From: Heliocybe sulcata
Taxonomy: Eukaryota > Basidiomycota > Agaricomycetes > Gloeophyllales > Gloeophyllaceae
Length of the DNA stretch: 64,000 nt
Direction of reading: 5' to 3'
NCBI GenBank assembly: GCA_004369045.1
Contig: ML213509.1
Span: forward strand, 564,858-628,857
Shown here: piece by piece, positions 13,028 to 25,147 of the stretch
How the letters are laid out: the number at the start of each line of letters is the position of its first letter
Numbering within the stretch: position 1 is the stretch's first letter
Position numbers and translations under genes: made by a program
The notes under the pieces: model-generated
Seen by the model: the letters and a program-made list of their open reading frames with translations, nothing else
Databases searched by the model: none
What the model was told of the DNA's origin: nothing

Positions 13028-14416
13028 ATGGCTACTGTGACACATTACATCCGCTCCTCGTACTCGCCATCCCAGCGCGACCGGCTCCTCCGCGAAACGG
13101 GCCAGCCGGTTGCTTCGACCTCACGCTCTCCTTCGCCTCATCCGAATCCGAGACGCACTGAAAACGAGGAAGACTTAGACCGAGCTTGGCGCACAGAGTC
13201 TACGTTCGGCGGGCAAAGGCGCATTACGAGGGTACCGAGGTTCGTCAAGGCGCGGGTGCAGTATGACGAGTTCGGTAATATCATCGGAGGCTGGGAGGGG
13301 CTGTTCGATGATGAGGACAACGATAGGCGCAAGGGGGGAGGCGAAGTGAAGGAGCCGGATCCGGAGAAAGGCGTTGCGGGATGGTACCGAGCGTTAATGG
13401 CTGCCAGAGAGAAGAGGGCTGAAGAACTAGACCGACTGGAGAAGGGTGAATACCCTGCAGAGATGATGGACGGTGCTGCACCGGGGCTAGGATCGCGACA
13501 AGACAAAGAGCAGAGAACTGGGATACATGTATCTGGAACGCAAGTCTCGAGTTCGAATCTTGCACCACTCGTACCCGCTACGACTGACACGGCACCTCCG
13601 CAACCCGCTGCTCAGTCCACAGCTCGTTACGGACAGCGTACCAATTGGTTTACCTCGCGCCCTCTCTCTTTTACTCCGACAGTGCGCTCCACCCCAACCC
13701 TTGCTGACATCCTGGCGCGCAATCCCCCTCCCGACGCTACCTCCACTTCAGTGAAGGAGAGACCGTTCAAGCCTCCGGTGTTCTTGCATCTCACCCCCAG
13801 CAATATCGGGTGGAGGATGTTGGAACAGAGCGGGTGGAGAGAGGGTGAGGGGCTGGGAGCGAATGTTAAACGAAGGAATGTGAAGGTACAGGGCAAGAGA
13901 CCTGAAGGAGACAAGCTGGTGGAAATTGTGGATGTGGATGAGTTCGTTGAACATGAAGAACGTAAAGGGCATGTGGTGGAGGTTATTGATTTGACTGGAG
14001 ACGACGACCATGTTGACACCGTAGAGGAGGATGTCGACCATGTCACCGAGGCGGGTCAGGACGAGAGGGACGCCACCCTATCTGGCTCCGATGATGAAGC
14101 AGAAGAAGCCGAGGAAGATGAGGATGAAGACTCATTTGAACCTGATCCTACGCGTACGACCCTTCTTACGCCGCTGCCGACGGTGCTCAAAGCAGATAAG
14201 CTCGGTATCGGTTTACACCACCGACGCGTCCGGCGTAAGCAGGCCAAGAAGGTCACTCATAAACATACGAGCGAGGCTATGAAGGACCATATTAAACGAG
14301 GGGAGGAGATACAACGGAAGCAGCGGGAGGTTGGAAGGGGAAGGAGGGGTTTTGAGAAGATTAGACGGCGGGAGGAAGACGAGAGACGGAGATTAATTGG
14401 GTACCTGAATAGTTGA
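13028..14416 (+). CDS. G-patch domain protein, likely RNA processing
   Basis: Intronless gene of 462 codons starting at an ATG. G-patch proteins typically activate DEAH helicases in splicing or ribosome assembly. The N-terminal 120 residues are charged and include RVPRFVKARVQYDEFGNIIG. The G-patch core lies near residue 260: NIGWRMLEQSGWREGEGLGA, with the spaced glycines and aromatic residues of the family. It continues after a Glu/Asp-rich acidic stretch (about residues 300-370) into a basic C-terminus, LGIGLHHRRVRRKQAKKVTH, then an Arg/Glu/Lys-rich probable coiled coil. The context of the G-patch resembles GPANK1-like proteins, but no ankyrin repeats are evident, so I leave the symbol empty. 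Probably nuclear. Confidence 0.85.
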   Translation: MATVTHYIRSSYSPSQRDRLLRETGQPVASTSRSPSPHPNPRRTENEEDLDRAWRTESTFGGQRRITRVPRFVKARVQYDEFGNIIGGWEGLFDDEDNDRRKGGGEVKEPDPEKGVAGWYRALMAAREKRAEELDRLEKGEYPAEMMDGAAPGLGSRQDKEQRTGIHVSGTQVSSSNLAPLVPATTDTAPPQPAAQSTARYGQRTNWFTSRPLSFTPTVRSTPTLADILARNPPPDATSTSVKERPFKPPVFLHLTPSNIGWRMLEQSGWREGEGLGANVKRRNVKVQGKRPEGDKLVEIVDVDEFVEHEERKGHVVEVIDLTGDDDHVDTVEEDVDHVTEAGQDERDATLSGSDDEAEEAEEDEDEDSFEPDPTRTTLLTPLPTVLKADKLGIGLHHRRVRRKQAKKVTHKHTSEAMKDHIKRGEEIQRKQREVGRGRRGFEKIRRREEDERRRLIGYLNS

Positions 14417-15495
14417 TACATGTTGGTGAGGATCCTGCTCAGTACTTCATGGCGCACCTTGAGATCGCTTATGGGTCGGAAGTTCAACCAGCTTTCAATA
14501 AAATGTGTTTGTTAAGAAAAATAACCAACGGACAAGCGCCAAAGAACGGAATTCCCGCTGACTTCTGCTTGCTGAGTGGCTTAGGTGAGCCTTACTCGTA
14601 GTAAATGATCTAGCGAATACAGTCTAATAGCGACCATAGCCCTAGAAGAGCTGTGTAATGGATAACCCGTACGCATTCATGGACCGGTCATTTATTGGAA
14701 TTCCAGCCAGTCTAATTGGCTCGTCTCCTGAGAGTTCGTTTGGATGTGTCCCCAAGTCGTAAGTCATTACAAGGAGACGAAATTGCTTCTTTATTGGACG
14801 CTGAATTCTTTTGATACCCGCCGAATGGTCAATCGCTCGGGTACTTCAGCGTTCACTCGGCCTATTTCTCAATCTCTGGGCATGGTGTAAGGTGCACTGT
14901 ATTACTATTGTTACAACCGCTTTTTCTTCTCCAGATCTTCGAGCCACCCACACATTCGACTTCCACATACGAATCCCTGCCGCCATCCTTGGGCCATATC
15001 GCTTCCATCGATTATACTCGGGCTTGTGTCGGCTTGCCTGTGAACCTCTCAGTAACTGCTGGCCCTCATTCAACCACTCAGAATTGAGAGCGTGTCAGCG
15101 TTCTGATCCTCGGGACGCTCAGGCAGGAATTGCCGCCGGCATTCTGTGGGAAGCACAGCGTCTGCACAGCCACGACCACCATGCCGCAGATCTGGATCCT
15201 TCTCTGTATATGCACCTCGGCCTCAGTTGTCAACGGTTTACCCACCATGTCCGTCCGTTCGCCGCTTCAGAACGGGATACTGAATGCAAACGTTCACAGC
15301 AAGAGGAGGAAACGCATGTCTGGTGAATCAAAGATGATGCACAGGGGTCCGGCTGTGCGATGTTCCCTACGGACTGTCCCGGAACAAGCCAAATCGGATT
15401 TCGGGAAGGCACGGAGACTACCAAGAGGGTATAAGAATTGAGAACGGAGTCACTTGAAATGCAGCACACATTTTAATCAACCATTGTTTCCGGAC
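14417..15495. other. Intergenic, about 1.1 kb, no gene seen
   Basis: Between the G-patch gene and alternative oxidase. A 171-codon open frame at 14811-15326 (+) has Cys/His/Ser-rich composition and no domain, and neighbouring frames are open too, so I regard it as chance. The right end is the alternative oxidase promoter. Confidence 0.45.
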
Positions 15496-17157
15496 ATGCT
15501 CCAAGTAGCCCTCTCATCCGCCCTCCCTAGAGCTAGTCGCATAGCGGCTGGCACGATCCTCACCTGCTCAGCACGAAGAACGTTCGTCTCGAGCTCTCGT
15601 CGGCTGAACTCGTTAACAAAGAAGAAGGCAAATGAAGAGTCCGGCTCTGGCACAGAAGGTTTTCATAGACGTACGCGAATCTGTCATTGCAGACTTTTAC
15701 CGTGATGCTCATCTCCCTTCAGGGGACTTGGCCACTGAGACGCCGGTGGACCCAAAAGACGCTTCTAAGCCTGTCGGTGGAAGCGTCGTTAAAGGCGATT
15801 GGGTTCTGTTTCATCCAGTATACACAGCAGAAGAGCTGAAGGCAGTCGAGGTAGCGAGCCTGTTCTTCACCCGTGCACTAGCCGGTGCCAACATCTCTTT
15901 CCCTTAGATTGTCCATAGCGAGGCCAAGACTGTCTCTGACAAGATTGCATACGGTCTTGTCAAATATACAAGGTCAGTGTTGCTCTACGTACCTGCAATC
16001 ATGATATTGACGCCGGTTACAGGAAACTTTTTGACCTCGTCTCGGGTTATAAACATCCAGACCATGTACCCAGCAATGCTTCGATCGAGGAGCTGCGGAA
16101 GAAAGGATATATCATGAATGAGCACCAGTGGCTCAATGTACGTCGTTTTATGTTCGTCTTCGGCCCCTTTATCGATTGTTATCTGTAGAGGATCCTTTTC
16201 CTAGAGGCTATCGCTGGCGTGCCTGGCATGGTAGCTGCCACCGTAAGGCACCTACGGAGCCTCAGACTGATGGTAAGTCTTTCCACTGATATACAAGGTG
16301 CTTCATTGATTGGTAACTGTATCAGCAACGAGACTCAGGCTGGATCCATACGCTTCTGGAAGAGGCGGAGAACGAACGAATGCATCTAATGTGAGCAGAG
16401 TCCCCAAATCAGTTGTCACTTACAATTCGACCTCATATTTTTACAGGACGTTCATGACTCTTCGGAAACCTTCTGCTATCTTCCGAGCTTTGGTGCTAGG
16501 TGCCCAAGGTGTCTATTACAACATGTTCTGTAAGCGGGTCGTCTCTATCTGTCATCTGTTATCAGTGCTGAGCGCAGTTTATGATAGTCCTCGGCTACTT
16601 GATCTCTCCGAGACTGTGCCATCGCTTTGTCGGATACCTTGAGGAGGAGGCAGTGATAACATAGTATGTTGAAGAGCTTGGCTCCGGAGATGCCGTGACT
16701 AAAGTCCCAGCAGTACAAGATGTATCGAAGAAATTGAGGCGGGACGTCTACCAGCTTGGTGAGTCCATTTTCGCTGAAGCCCAGTGTGATTAACTGTGAG
16801 ATATTATGTCAGGGAGAAGGAAGTAGCGCCAGAGATCGCGAAAGACTATTGGCGTCTTAAGCCAGACGCAAAGCTTCTGGACGTTCTCTACGTCGTTCGC
16901 TCAGATGAGACGACGCATAGGTTTGTCAACCACAGCCTGGCGAATCTGAACCTGAAGACGGACACAAATCCGTTCGCACTGCGGGAGCCTGACATGCATG
17001 TCAAGGGACGGAAGGTTGCGTAAGTACCTCCTCTTTCATACTTACCTTCGCCAAGCCGTGCTTATGCAGTGGCGATCTTCGCAGATTTGAGCGCGAGGAA
17101 GCGGCGCAATACGTCGAGGACTCGCACCGGATGCTTACTGAGCGAAGGGAGCAGTAA
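15496..17157 (+). CDS. AOX1: Mitochondrial alternative oxidase
   Basis: Diiron ubiquinol oxidase of the inner mitochondrial membrane. It passes electrons from ubiquinol to oxygen without pumping protons, bypassing complexes III and IV. The start [19 protein letters not shown] followed by [13 protein letters not shown] is a typical presequence. Exons then give [50 protein letters not shown] (metal ligand Glu), [15 protein letters not shown] (Glu and His ligands), [19 protein letters not shown] and [12 protein letters not shown] (Glu and His ligands). It ends [14 protein letters not shown] after a last intron at about 17022-17070. All diiron ligands are present. The junction between the presequence exon and DFYRDAH near 15650-15700 is ambiguous: the frames differ and the only phase-compatible intron I found is very short. 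Confidence 0.94.
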
Positions 17158-17596
17158 AGCAGCATATGTTATGAATGGTTATACCTATCCTGCATTCATA
17201 CTACCCTTATTAGATGGCTGGCTTCGGGAGTATCATATCGTATGCATCACATAATCCCCACTCACTTGTATCACTTACTTCATTGGACTCTACTTAATAT
17301 TAGGCGTCACGCTTGCGATGGTGTATATACAATGCCAATCAGATGCAAAGCACTCGAACTCTAAGTAGATAGAGGACTCGCCAAGCTGGAGCTTTAGATC
17401 TAATCACAAGCTTTAAATTCTGTCAAGCACCACAGGACGGTATGATTACTTTGCCGTCGGCAAATCGTGACCTTACATCGTGTGGCGCCTACGCTGTCCT
17501 TCTGCTAGACTCTACGACATGCTCTATCCAGACTTCAGCTGAATCTTGCGCTTTCTGCGACGCACCTGGTAGTTGGAACGGCGAGCAGACTGGAAA
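17158..17596. other. Intergenic between alternative oxidase and Spo71-like gene
   Basis: About 440 bases holding the 3' UTR of the oxidase and the promoter of the next gene. No other feature is visible. Confidence 0.5.
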
Positions 17597-20500
17597 ATGG
17601 CCTCGCCATCTCCACTAATACCACCGAAGGCCGTTACGTCTGGCTCATCACTGGATGTGACGAAGCGCAACTATGCTCACAAGCACGCGCGAATATTTGT
17701 TGGCCCTATGCCGGAGAAAGTTGTGTCTCAGTCAGAAGCCTTGGTACGGGAGAAGAAAAGAAGCTGGTTCAAGCGTAATAATACAAGGGATACGACCGAC
17801 CACGGTTCGGATGTGAACGCTTTTATCAGAGACCGCGCATTCCGCGTATTCCACCGCGGTAGCGAGGATGGAGATAGCTGGAATGATGAAGCAGAAAGGG
17901 GAAGGGTGGATGAACTGCTGGACGGCTGGAAGGACAGCGACTGGGGGAAGGTGTGGAACTGGCGGGCTGCCAACCCTGCTGCCAATCAGCGCTGGGTTGG
18001 AAGTACTTTCGAGATAGGCAACTTCTTGGGCATCAACCTACTTGAACTGCCAGAAGAGCGCCCCACGAGTGTGAAGGGGAAGGCTTCGTCGAAAGCAGCG
18101 TCCAGGTCCCAGGTGCACTTCCATGCTGCTCCCACTACCAGCGCCGTCGAGACATTCGTGACCGCCCCTTCGCAACTGAGTCCTTCTGGATCATCGATTC
18201 CTACGGTGACCCCCCTCGCAAGTCCCGGCCACTTGCAGCCTACGATCCCTGAGGAACAAGAGATCGGCCGACCTATAAGCACCTCCTCCTCCACTGTACC
18301 ATTACTGACACCCGACTATGCTGGACGAAGAAATGGCCCTATTCGAGTCCGTTCTGACGCTCCACGACGACCCGCTCTCAAGTCAGCTAGTCATGTCAAT
18401 GCGGTTAGTGACGGGCAAATAAGCAATATTCCCACTCCGGAAGGCTCGTACTTCACTAATGGAAATGGTAAGGGAAAGGCAGTCCATTACGAGACTGTTG
18501 TGGAAGAAGCGCCTGCCTCTCCTCACGAGGTGCTGGCCAGGACTGGTAGCTCCATAGACGAGACCAGTGCTGGTGCAGCCACGGCGACACCTCCCTCGCC
18601 CGAGGCTCAACCAGGGGATACTATCCTGCGAGGTTAGGCTTCGACTGAAGGATTTAACTGGTTGTTATTGGCTCAAGCTGCAAATTCTGTAGATCGAATG
18701 ATTGTGAGCGTGTCCTACTCGGAAGAAGAATTGCTCGGGCCGAATTTCGATGAATACCAGAATCGGACGGGACGTTACGAGTATGAGGATATGGGCGAAT
18801 TTCTAGTGGCCTGGCGGAAAGACCGACTGGAGCTGTACGAAGACTATGTACGTAGCACTCCGTCATGGTTGTTTACTTGTGATTCAATCTATGCTACTAG
18901 CATATTCCGGGCAAAGAATGGATTATCGGTCACAAACATTTCTCTTTTGTCGTGCCCTTCAATTCACCGCGGACGAAACTTTATCTATACTCCTTTGTGG
19001 ACATGTCTTTCTGTCTGACGAGCCCACCCATCCCCGTGCACAGCGACTCGAAACAGAGGCGTCTCTTCCACCGAGCGAAGCGCGGTATCAATATATTCAT
19101 TTTCAAGCTCAAGAGCCGAAGAAGGGCCACGGAGTGGGTATGGGATATCTGGTAAACGTAATGTGCACCGTTGTCGTTTACTCTCATTACTAATACAGCA
19201 TACATGCAGGCGGCGGCTGGGAGGCCAACTGCCCTCGCATCTGGATATACGTTCTCCAGCCCTGGATACACGAGTTCGCATATCGATACCAGGTTTCGAT
19301 GAAGCCGACGTAGAGGGCAAGGGTTATAATATGCTGGGTCGAGACAACGTCCTCCGTTTATGCAGGAAGACTCTGAAGACCATGAAAGACTGGGCGTTCC
19401 TCGTTGAAGGCCCATTGAATGAAGGCAAGACGACACTCCAATTGGCTTGGCGGATGGACACGAAGCTTGACTGGGTGTGGGATCCCGAGGACTCTGATGA
19501 CGAGGCAAAGTCTTGGGACGTCATCTGCGGACTTGCAATGAAACAGGTGCGTCAGATGCTTATACCCTCTCATTGTTTGCATATACTAACGGAGTCAGGG
19601 AGGGAAACCTGCACATCTTGAAGTGAGAGTAGCACACCACTTTCCGACTCATCTACATCTTAGAGGCGGCGCGCACTTGACCGAACCTCCGGCCATCGAG
19701 GGTTACCTCGACCGCATCCGACCTAATGCACCGGGCAAGCAATCTACGTACCTCACGACCCACAATGGTCACCTTTTTGTGCTGAACGCAAATAATCCTC
19801 ACCCACCTTCTCCTCCAGGCTTGCCTCTGGGTGACGACAAGACCTCGCTCCGGGCTGCCGAGATCAGACGGGGCATGTGGCAGATTCTAGAGGCGCAAGG
19901 CGTGACGGACATGCGCAATATTATGGCAGTGAGGAGGGCGTTCCAGCATATCATGCAGCCGGCCGAACAGTGGCGCAATGTGCAGACGTTTTCTGAGGAA
20001 GAGCGAGGTCTTAGAGACGAGGTCGAATGGGACGAGACTGACCTGGGAGACGAAGGAGGCGACGAGGGCCTGAACACGAGCGACGATAAGCCGAGGCTGC
20101 GGATGAAACGCTCATTTGAAGTTGTCTTGAAGAACGGACATATCTTCCGGTTCGAGGCTCATTCATGCCGCGTAGCTCTGCAATGGATCGACCACCTCCG
20201 AGCGCTCGTTCGGTATTGGCAACATCGCCTCCGCATAGATGCCAGGGAGGAGATGAACATCGTGCAGCTGGGCACTGGGCAAGCAAGGCCGACGCCTCGA
20301 GTTTACCGCGATGGTCATACTGCGCATGTACTGCCGCCGGATCCTGAAGCCTCCCTGCCCGATCTCAGCAATATCTACAACTGGTGTTTGCTGGAGAATT
20401 GCAGGCCTATCCTGAAGGGTGGTAAGCTTTTCGTGAGGAAGGGGTTGAGGGGCCGCTACCAGTGAGATTTTCACTTACAACGGGTTAATAGTTCACTCTG

Positions 20501-20998
20501 ATCAGTGTTTGTTATAGATATGTCCAACTATTCCTGGTATCCGGTCATCTTGTGCAATACCACATTACTCCCAAAGCCTCTCTCTATCATCGACGAACAA
20601 AGCGTACTATCAGTCTGCTGGATGCGTACGTTTGCTCCGGCTACTTTGCGGCGAAAGTACTTCCGCAGGGACAGTACAATCCCGACGCCCCGCCTGTGCG
20701 GAAACGATACCCTGACGGTCTGGAAACCGAGGATCTCGAAGAGGAGACCTTATTTATGATATGGTATCACCCTCAGCCAGTTGGCTTCTCCGACGAAATG
20801 GATACGGCAAACGTGGGTTCCAGCAGAACATTACCCAAGCTCTCGAAGAAGAGGAAGATAGCAGTATTTAGGGCGAGGAGCAGGCTGGAGAGGGATACGT
20901 GGTGCTGGGCCCTTAACTGCGAGATTGAAAAAACGCTGAGGATGAACCGGGAGAGGGAGGAAAGATTGAGGAATGATGGAGGACTCATACGGACATAG
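17597..20998 (+). CDS. Spo71-like PH-domain protein
   Basis: Large multi-exon protein beginning at the ATG at 17597. The first exon encodes a disordered Ser/Pro/Thr-rich arm after an ordered piece (AFRVFHRGSEDGDSWNDEAE, GSTFEIGNFLGINLLEL). An intron at about 18635-18693 joins to RMIVSVSYSEEELLGPNFDE. Later exons give IIGHKHFSFVVPFNSPRTKL, a basic RRAKRGINIFIFKL segment, DWAFLVEGPLNEGKTTLQLA, and two PH-like stretches: PAIEGYLDRIRPNAPGKQST through HIFRFEAHSCRVALQWIDHL, and LFLVSGHLVQYHITPKASLY through ERDTWCWALNCEIEKTLRM. This order fits the fungal Spo71/Mug56-type family. Yeast Spo71 is a PH protein needed for prospore membrane growth. The role in a basidiomycete is not known to me. Family call moderate, coding status high. 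Confidence 0.75.
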
Positions 20999-21163
20999 GA
21001 TCAAACGATACCGTACGCGTATACCCTTTATAATGCTCGCTGGGTCCTGCTATCGTACATTATAGTCGCTCTTGCATATTATGTATTTGCACGAAGATGG
21101 AAGTAAACTTAGATTGAAGATAATCGTATAGGATACCAGATGCATGCAAGCCATGGCCAGATA

Positions 21164-21791
21164 TCATGACTTGGGTTTCTTGGCTGGTTGGCCCGTGAGT
21201 AACGCGGCATGACGAGATACCGCTATGAACTCACCTCCGTATTTACTGCGCGCTGTGGTTCTTCCTACAACACCACCGAAGTCGAGAGTTCCTCGGACAA
21301 CCTTATAACTGATTTGGATGGATCAGTAAAAGCCAGATGAGTCGGTCACAGCCTTCATACCGGACACCAGGAAGATCCTGCGCACGTCCTCCTCTGACCA
21401 GAACCACGCTGTGCTCCTGGAGATTGTGACCCTCTCCCATGATATACGCCTGCACAGTCTTGCCCGTGGTCAACTTGACACGAGCGACCTTACGCTTGGC
21501 TGAGTTGGGCTTCTTGGGTTTCGCAATGAAGACCTGGGAGACAACACCCTTCTTCTGGGGGTTATTTTCTAGCAAGGGAGATGTAGGCCTCTTTTTCTTC
21601 TTAGGAGGTCGCCGCCGCACTGCTTGGTTGAGAGTGGCAGATGCTGGTGACGAGACATGAAAGGATCGCCTGGGAACAGATGCGAGGATTGTCGACGATG
21701 ATGTCCGCGACCTTATAAGCGTCGATGCCAGCGCTGATGGCCCCAGCGGCCTGGCCGTCCTCGAGCATGTTGCCCGTAATGCAGCGAACAT
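21164..21791 (-). CDS. MRPS12: Mitochondrial ribosomal protein uS12m
   Basis: Small-subunit protein at the decoding centre of the mitochondrial ribosome. The ATG at 21789-21791 starts [18 protein letters not shown], an Arg/Ser-rich presequence (an in-frame ATG also lies about 40 bases upstream). The mature part has [19 protein letters not shown], the conserved [20 protein letters not shown] and [20 protein letters not shown]. Two introns then join GVR to [13 protein letters not shown] and to the C-terminus KYGAKKPKS. The Lys- and Pro-rich decoding loops are intact. The frame stays open far upstream (to about 22394), but that part is antisense to the neighbouring SUMO-ligase gene. The two genes are divergent, with about 220 bases between start codons. 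Confidence 0.92.
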
Positions 21792-22011
21792 TTGTGAGGG
21801 CACGTCGATTGCATGTGCAGGTCTCATGTACGGCAAAAGCCGAATCACGAGAACGCCGGCCCTATACTGAGCCATTTGTCCCAATTTGGGGACGCGTCGG
21901 GCGTGTTGCCCCCTATTCGCGTGTCCGCGATTCCAGATACCCCTGCCACGCTTCACCCAGCGATACGCTTGCGCTCTTAAATAACCAGAACGACAGAAAC
22001 CGCACCAAGCC
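21792..22011. promoter_or_regulatory. Bidirectional promoter, uS12m / Nse2
   Basis: About 220 bases separate the two divergent start codons, so both promoters must share this interval or overlap the neighbouring gene. No named element is claimed. Confidence 0.5.
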
Positions 22012-23278
22012 ATGCCCGCAGTCACCACCGGCCGCCGCCGTACTCGTAGAGAGGCCACAGAGGAGCCCGTGGTAGAGGACCACGCCGACGAGCAGGAAGA
22101 TGACCAGGAGGAGGAACAACCTCGCCGGTCGGCCAAGTCTGTGAAGAAGGAGAAGCTGACGGCGAAGATCGAAGTTGATGCGGATAACGAGGACGATGAC
22201 CAAGAGGTTGCTGGACAGATTGATGTCCGGAACTTCAAGGACCAGCCCCTGGATGAAAAGAACGGGAGGAAGCTAGGCGGGCTTGCTACGGACTGGGCCA
22301 CCATGGCGCAGACGTTGAATGCATCTGGCTTTAGCATTTTTAAGGAGTTGGGCCCCTCTATGGCTGAGGTCGCCGATGGAGAGGAGAGTGGCAAGGTGAG
22401 CGGGCATTAAAGACGTCGTCGACAGAAGAATTCATTTCTACACATGAGACCCTGATAGACCTGGATATTACCATGAGAGGCTTGATCGACCTAGAAAATG
22501 AGATGCGATGCTACGAAAAGACTCTGGACGATCTGCAGCAGCTCGTCCTTCAAAACGAGAAGATTGTACGTATCACCGTTGATGAACAAACTACCTTCTA
22601 CATGACCGTGTTCAGGACAATGTCATTGAGCGCTACGAGGAGCAACTAGCAGTGAACATCAATGCCTATAAGAACAAGACATCCCGCCAGAAGTATGGCA
22701 AGCACAAAGAATACGCCGACTTCAAGCAGCGGATATTCGTACGATCTTTCCTTCTGTCGTCGTGTATGGATAATAATGATTTGTTCCGACGAGCAGGAGG
22801 TGCAGCAGCCCGACACAGCGATGCCACCCATCAGCGACTTCATTGCCAAAGGTAACAAACCACTCTCGTGCAACGTCAATCCCCTTACATGCTCGTTCTC
22901 CTGCAGAGGATGGCGACGACAGCGACGATGACGACGAGATTGAAGTCGGTGGAATGACGCAAGACTACAAATGTCCTCTAACGCTCACCATCCTAGTCAG
23001 CCCTCTAACGGCGTACGCATTTTCCTCTGTAGAGAGTCTGACGCACACTAACCTATTTCCCCAGTAAACCCTGTCACCACTCTTTCTCCGCCGCTGCCAT
23101 CCGCGAGTACCTCAAGACCGGGCCGAAGACGTGCCCTGCTGCCGGCTGCAGGCAGACAATTACGGTCAAGGATTTGGAGGAGGATAAAGACCTGGAACGG
23201 CGTGCTAAGGCCGCTGCAAGGAGAGAGGCGAGGAGGGAGGACGACGAGGATAGTGATGCTGAGGAAGTGGTCGAGTGA
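22012..23278 (+). CDS. NSE2: SMC5-SMC6 complex E3 SUMO ligase Nse2/Mms21
   Basis: SUMO ligase subunit bound to the Smc5 coiled coil, acting in DNA repair and recombination. The ATG at 22012 starts an acidic, basic-patched N-terminus ([15 protein letters not shown]). Later exons form helical pieces: [20 protein letters not shown], then [20 protein letters not shown], then [12 protein letters not shown], as expected for the Smc5-binding helices. The SP-RING reads [19 protein letters not shown], then after an intron [18 protein letters not shown] and [16 protein letters not shown], keeping the Cys/His zinc ligands. The tail is Arg/Glu/Asp-rich. Five short introns. It is divergent from the uS12m gene. 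Confidence 0.88.
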
Positions 23279-23627
23279 GGGAGTTGCACGCTTTTGATTA
23301 TTTATTCACGTTTGCGAATGCTGAGCTCTCAATCTCTAATTTTGAATTCGCAGTTTTATTGTCATAAATGTCTTCATGACCTATTTGCCTTCTCATACTG
23401 TTCAAGAAGTGACACATAATCGACAGGATGTTAGCTGTCCTAAGTGAGTGGCGTAGTAAATGATTATGCTGATTAAACCAGCTCGACCGGAGCATGTTCG
23501 ACGAGACCCTATGATACAATGCATACGAGAAGACCTTTCGAGAGCAATATACAACACAGCCAGCAACGCACAAATCATATTGTGGGCAGCGGCTGAAACA
23601 AGCACCACAACGGGCAACACCAGATAT

Positions 23628-24915
23628 CTACTTCTTTTTCGTCAGATTGGGATCGTCGGTAGTAACTAGATCCACGCGCATACATTAGCAAGTGAAGAAA
23701 TTACAGGAGAGTGGCACGCACCATTGAGCAACAAGCTCTGCGAGTCCAGCATAACCTTGTTCCCAGACGCAGACAAGACGTCGGCGATATCGCGCGCAGC
23801 CTCAAGTTTGCGGAGTTGCAGGAAACCCTTGTTATTCCGGATTGCGTCGCCGATGAGCTCAGCGGACTTGGCTTCACCCTCTGCACGCACGATGATCGAC
23901 TATACAATGAATTAATTATCAGGCAGTTAGGTAGATGAAAGCCATAAAGAACCCACCGCCTTCTCTTGCACTGCTTGGTCAACGAGGAAAGCCGCACGCA
24001 GCGCAGTCTGCTGCGCTACTTGTTTTGCTTCAACGGCGTGCGTGAATTCGGGCGAGAAGGCGACGTGCGTGATCGATACGTCGTCGAGCATGATGTGGAA
24101 CTTGAGGCCGCGCCTTGTGAGCTCTTCACGTACCAAGCGGGAGACCTAGGTATTCACAAACCGTGAGCATGATGGACTAATGAGGGAAAGGAGAGGGCGC
24201 ACCTGTTCACGCTGTGTGATGAGCTGGGAAGCGTTGAACTGCGCGACGACGCTCTTCAGCACTTCGTTCACAATGGAAGGGAGTACACGCTCGTCGTAGT
24301 CGAGCCCGAGCTCGCGGTAGACGGCGGCAAGCTCGAAGGGGTTTGGCCGGGAGAGCACACGGCAGGTGATATTGACCATTTGCAGATCTAAAGGAGCATG
24401 CTCAGATCATCCTGCCAGAGAGGCAGATGGCGGGTGCGGACCTTTCGTCCCAGTCAGACTGGCGATGTTCCGAGGCTTTGCGCGGATATCGTAGATGATG
24501 GGGGTTTCGAACCATGGAATCTGAAGACATGAGACGAAGACAAACTGGAACGGTAAAAGGTGCTCACTTTGAAGTGCGTCCCTTCAGAGTAAACGTCGTC
24601 CGTTATTCCGTGCAACCTAAGTCGAATTAGCGCAAGAAGAACCCGCCACCAGAGCCGCTTTACCGAGTGTACTTGATGGCTCGGTGACCACCATCGACTA
24701 TCCCAACACATGTTAACCTCAAATATTGTAGTAAATACTTTGGACTCACCGTTGAACAGGGCCTCGTTGGCAGCTAGTCCTCCGCCGACCAGAAGAACTG
24801 CCAACCCTGTACCAGTGAACAGTCCTCTGCCTCCGCCGGGAAATCCACCGCCACCCGGCCTGCCAGCGGTCTGAAGCTGCCTAGCAAGACGTCTGAAGGC
24901 TTCCTGACCGTTCAT
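23628..24915 (-). CDS. PHB2: Prohibitin-2
   Basis: Subunit of the ring-shaped prohibitin complex of the inner mitochondrial membrane, which scaffolds proteases and cristae. The ATG at 24913-24915 opens [18 protein letters not shown], then a Gly-rich stretch and a hydrophobic anchor ([20 protein letters not shown]). The PHB domain reads [87 protein letters not shown] and [20 protein letters not shown]. The coiled coil [20 protein letters not shown] follows, then [21 protein letters not shown] last intron joins SLLLN to [12 protein letters not shown]. Presence of the long N-terminus and the [11 protein letters not shown] segment points to PHB2 and not PHB1. It is divergent from a PQ-loop transporter. 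Confidence 0.95.
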
Positions 24916-25147
24916 CGCGGCGGCGAGCAAGACAGTGAAGAAGGCCGAGGGAGCACTGAGCGCAAGTGTACGCGTGACCCGTGCCGAAGCTGAACGTTGA
25001 ACTCGACGATGAGCAAATCTTTCCGGCGTCTAAATTGCCGCCGGCATCTTCGGGCACTCCTCAAGAAACTCCTCAGATCTTGGGCTTCTACTTCTTGTCG
25101 TAAACTCTCTCTTCTAGTATCTGACTGCACTGCGGCACTTACTGGCC
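24916..25147. promoter_or_regulatory. Bidirectional promoter, prohibitin-2 / PQ-loop protein
   Basis: About 230 bases between divergent start codons. It must contain both transcription starts. No element is named. Confidence 0.5.

Noticed and set aside
14811-15326. A 171-codon plus-strand open frame upstream of alternative oxidase
   Set aside because: No domain, unusual Cys/His/Trp content, and other frames in the same place are also open.
21792-22394. Upstream extension of the uS12m frame
   Set aside because: The extra sequence is antisense to the Nse2 first exon. The conserved presequence begins at the ATG ending at 21791.
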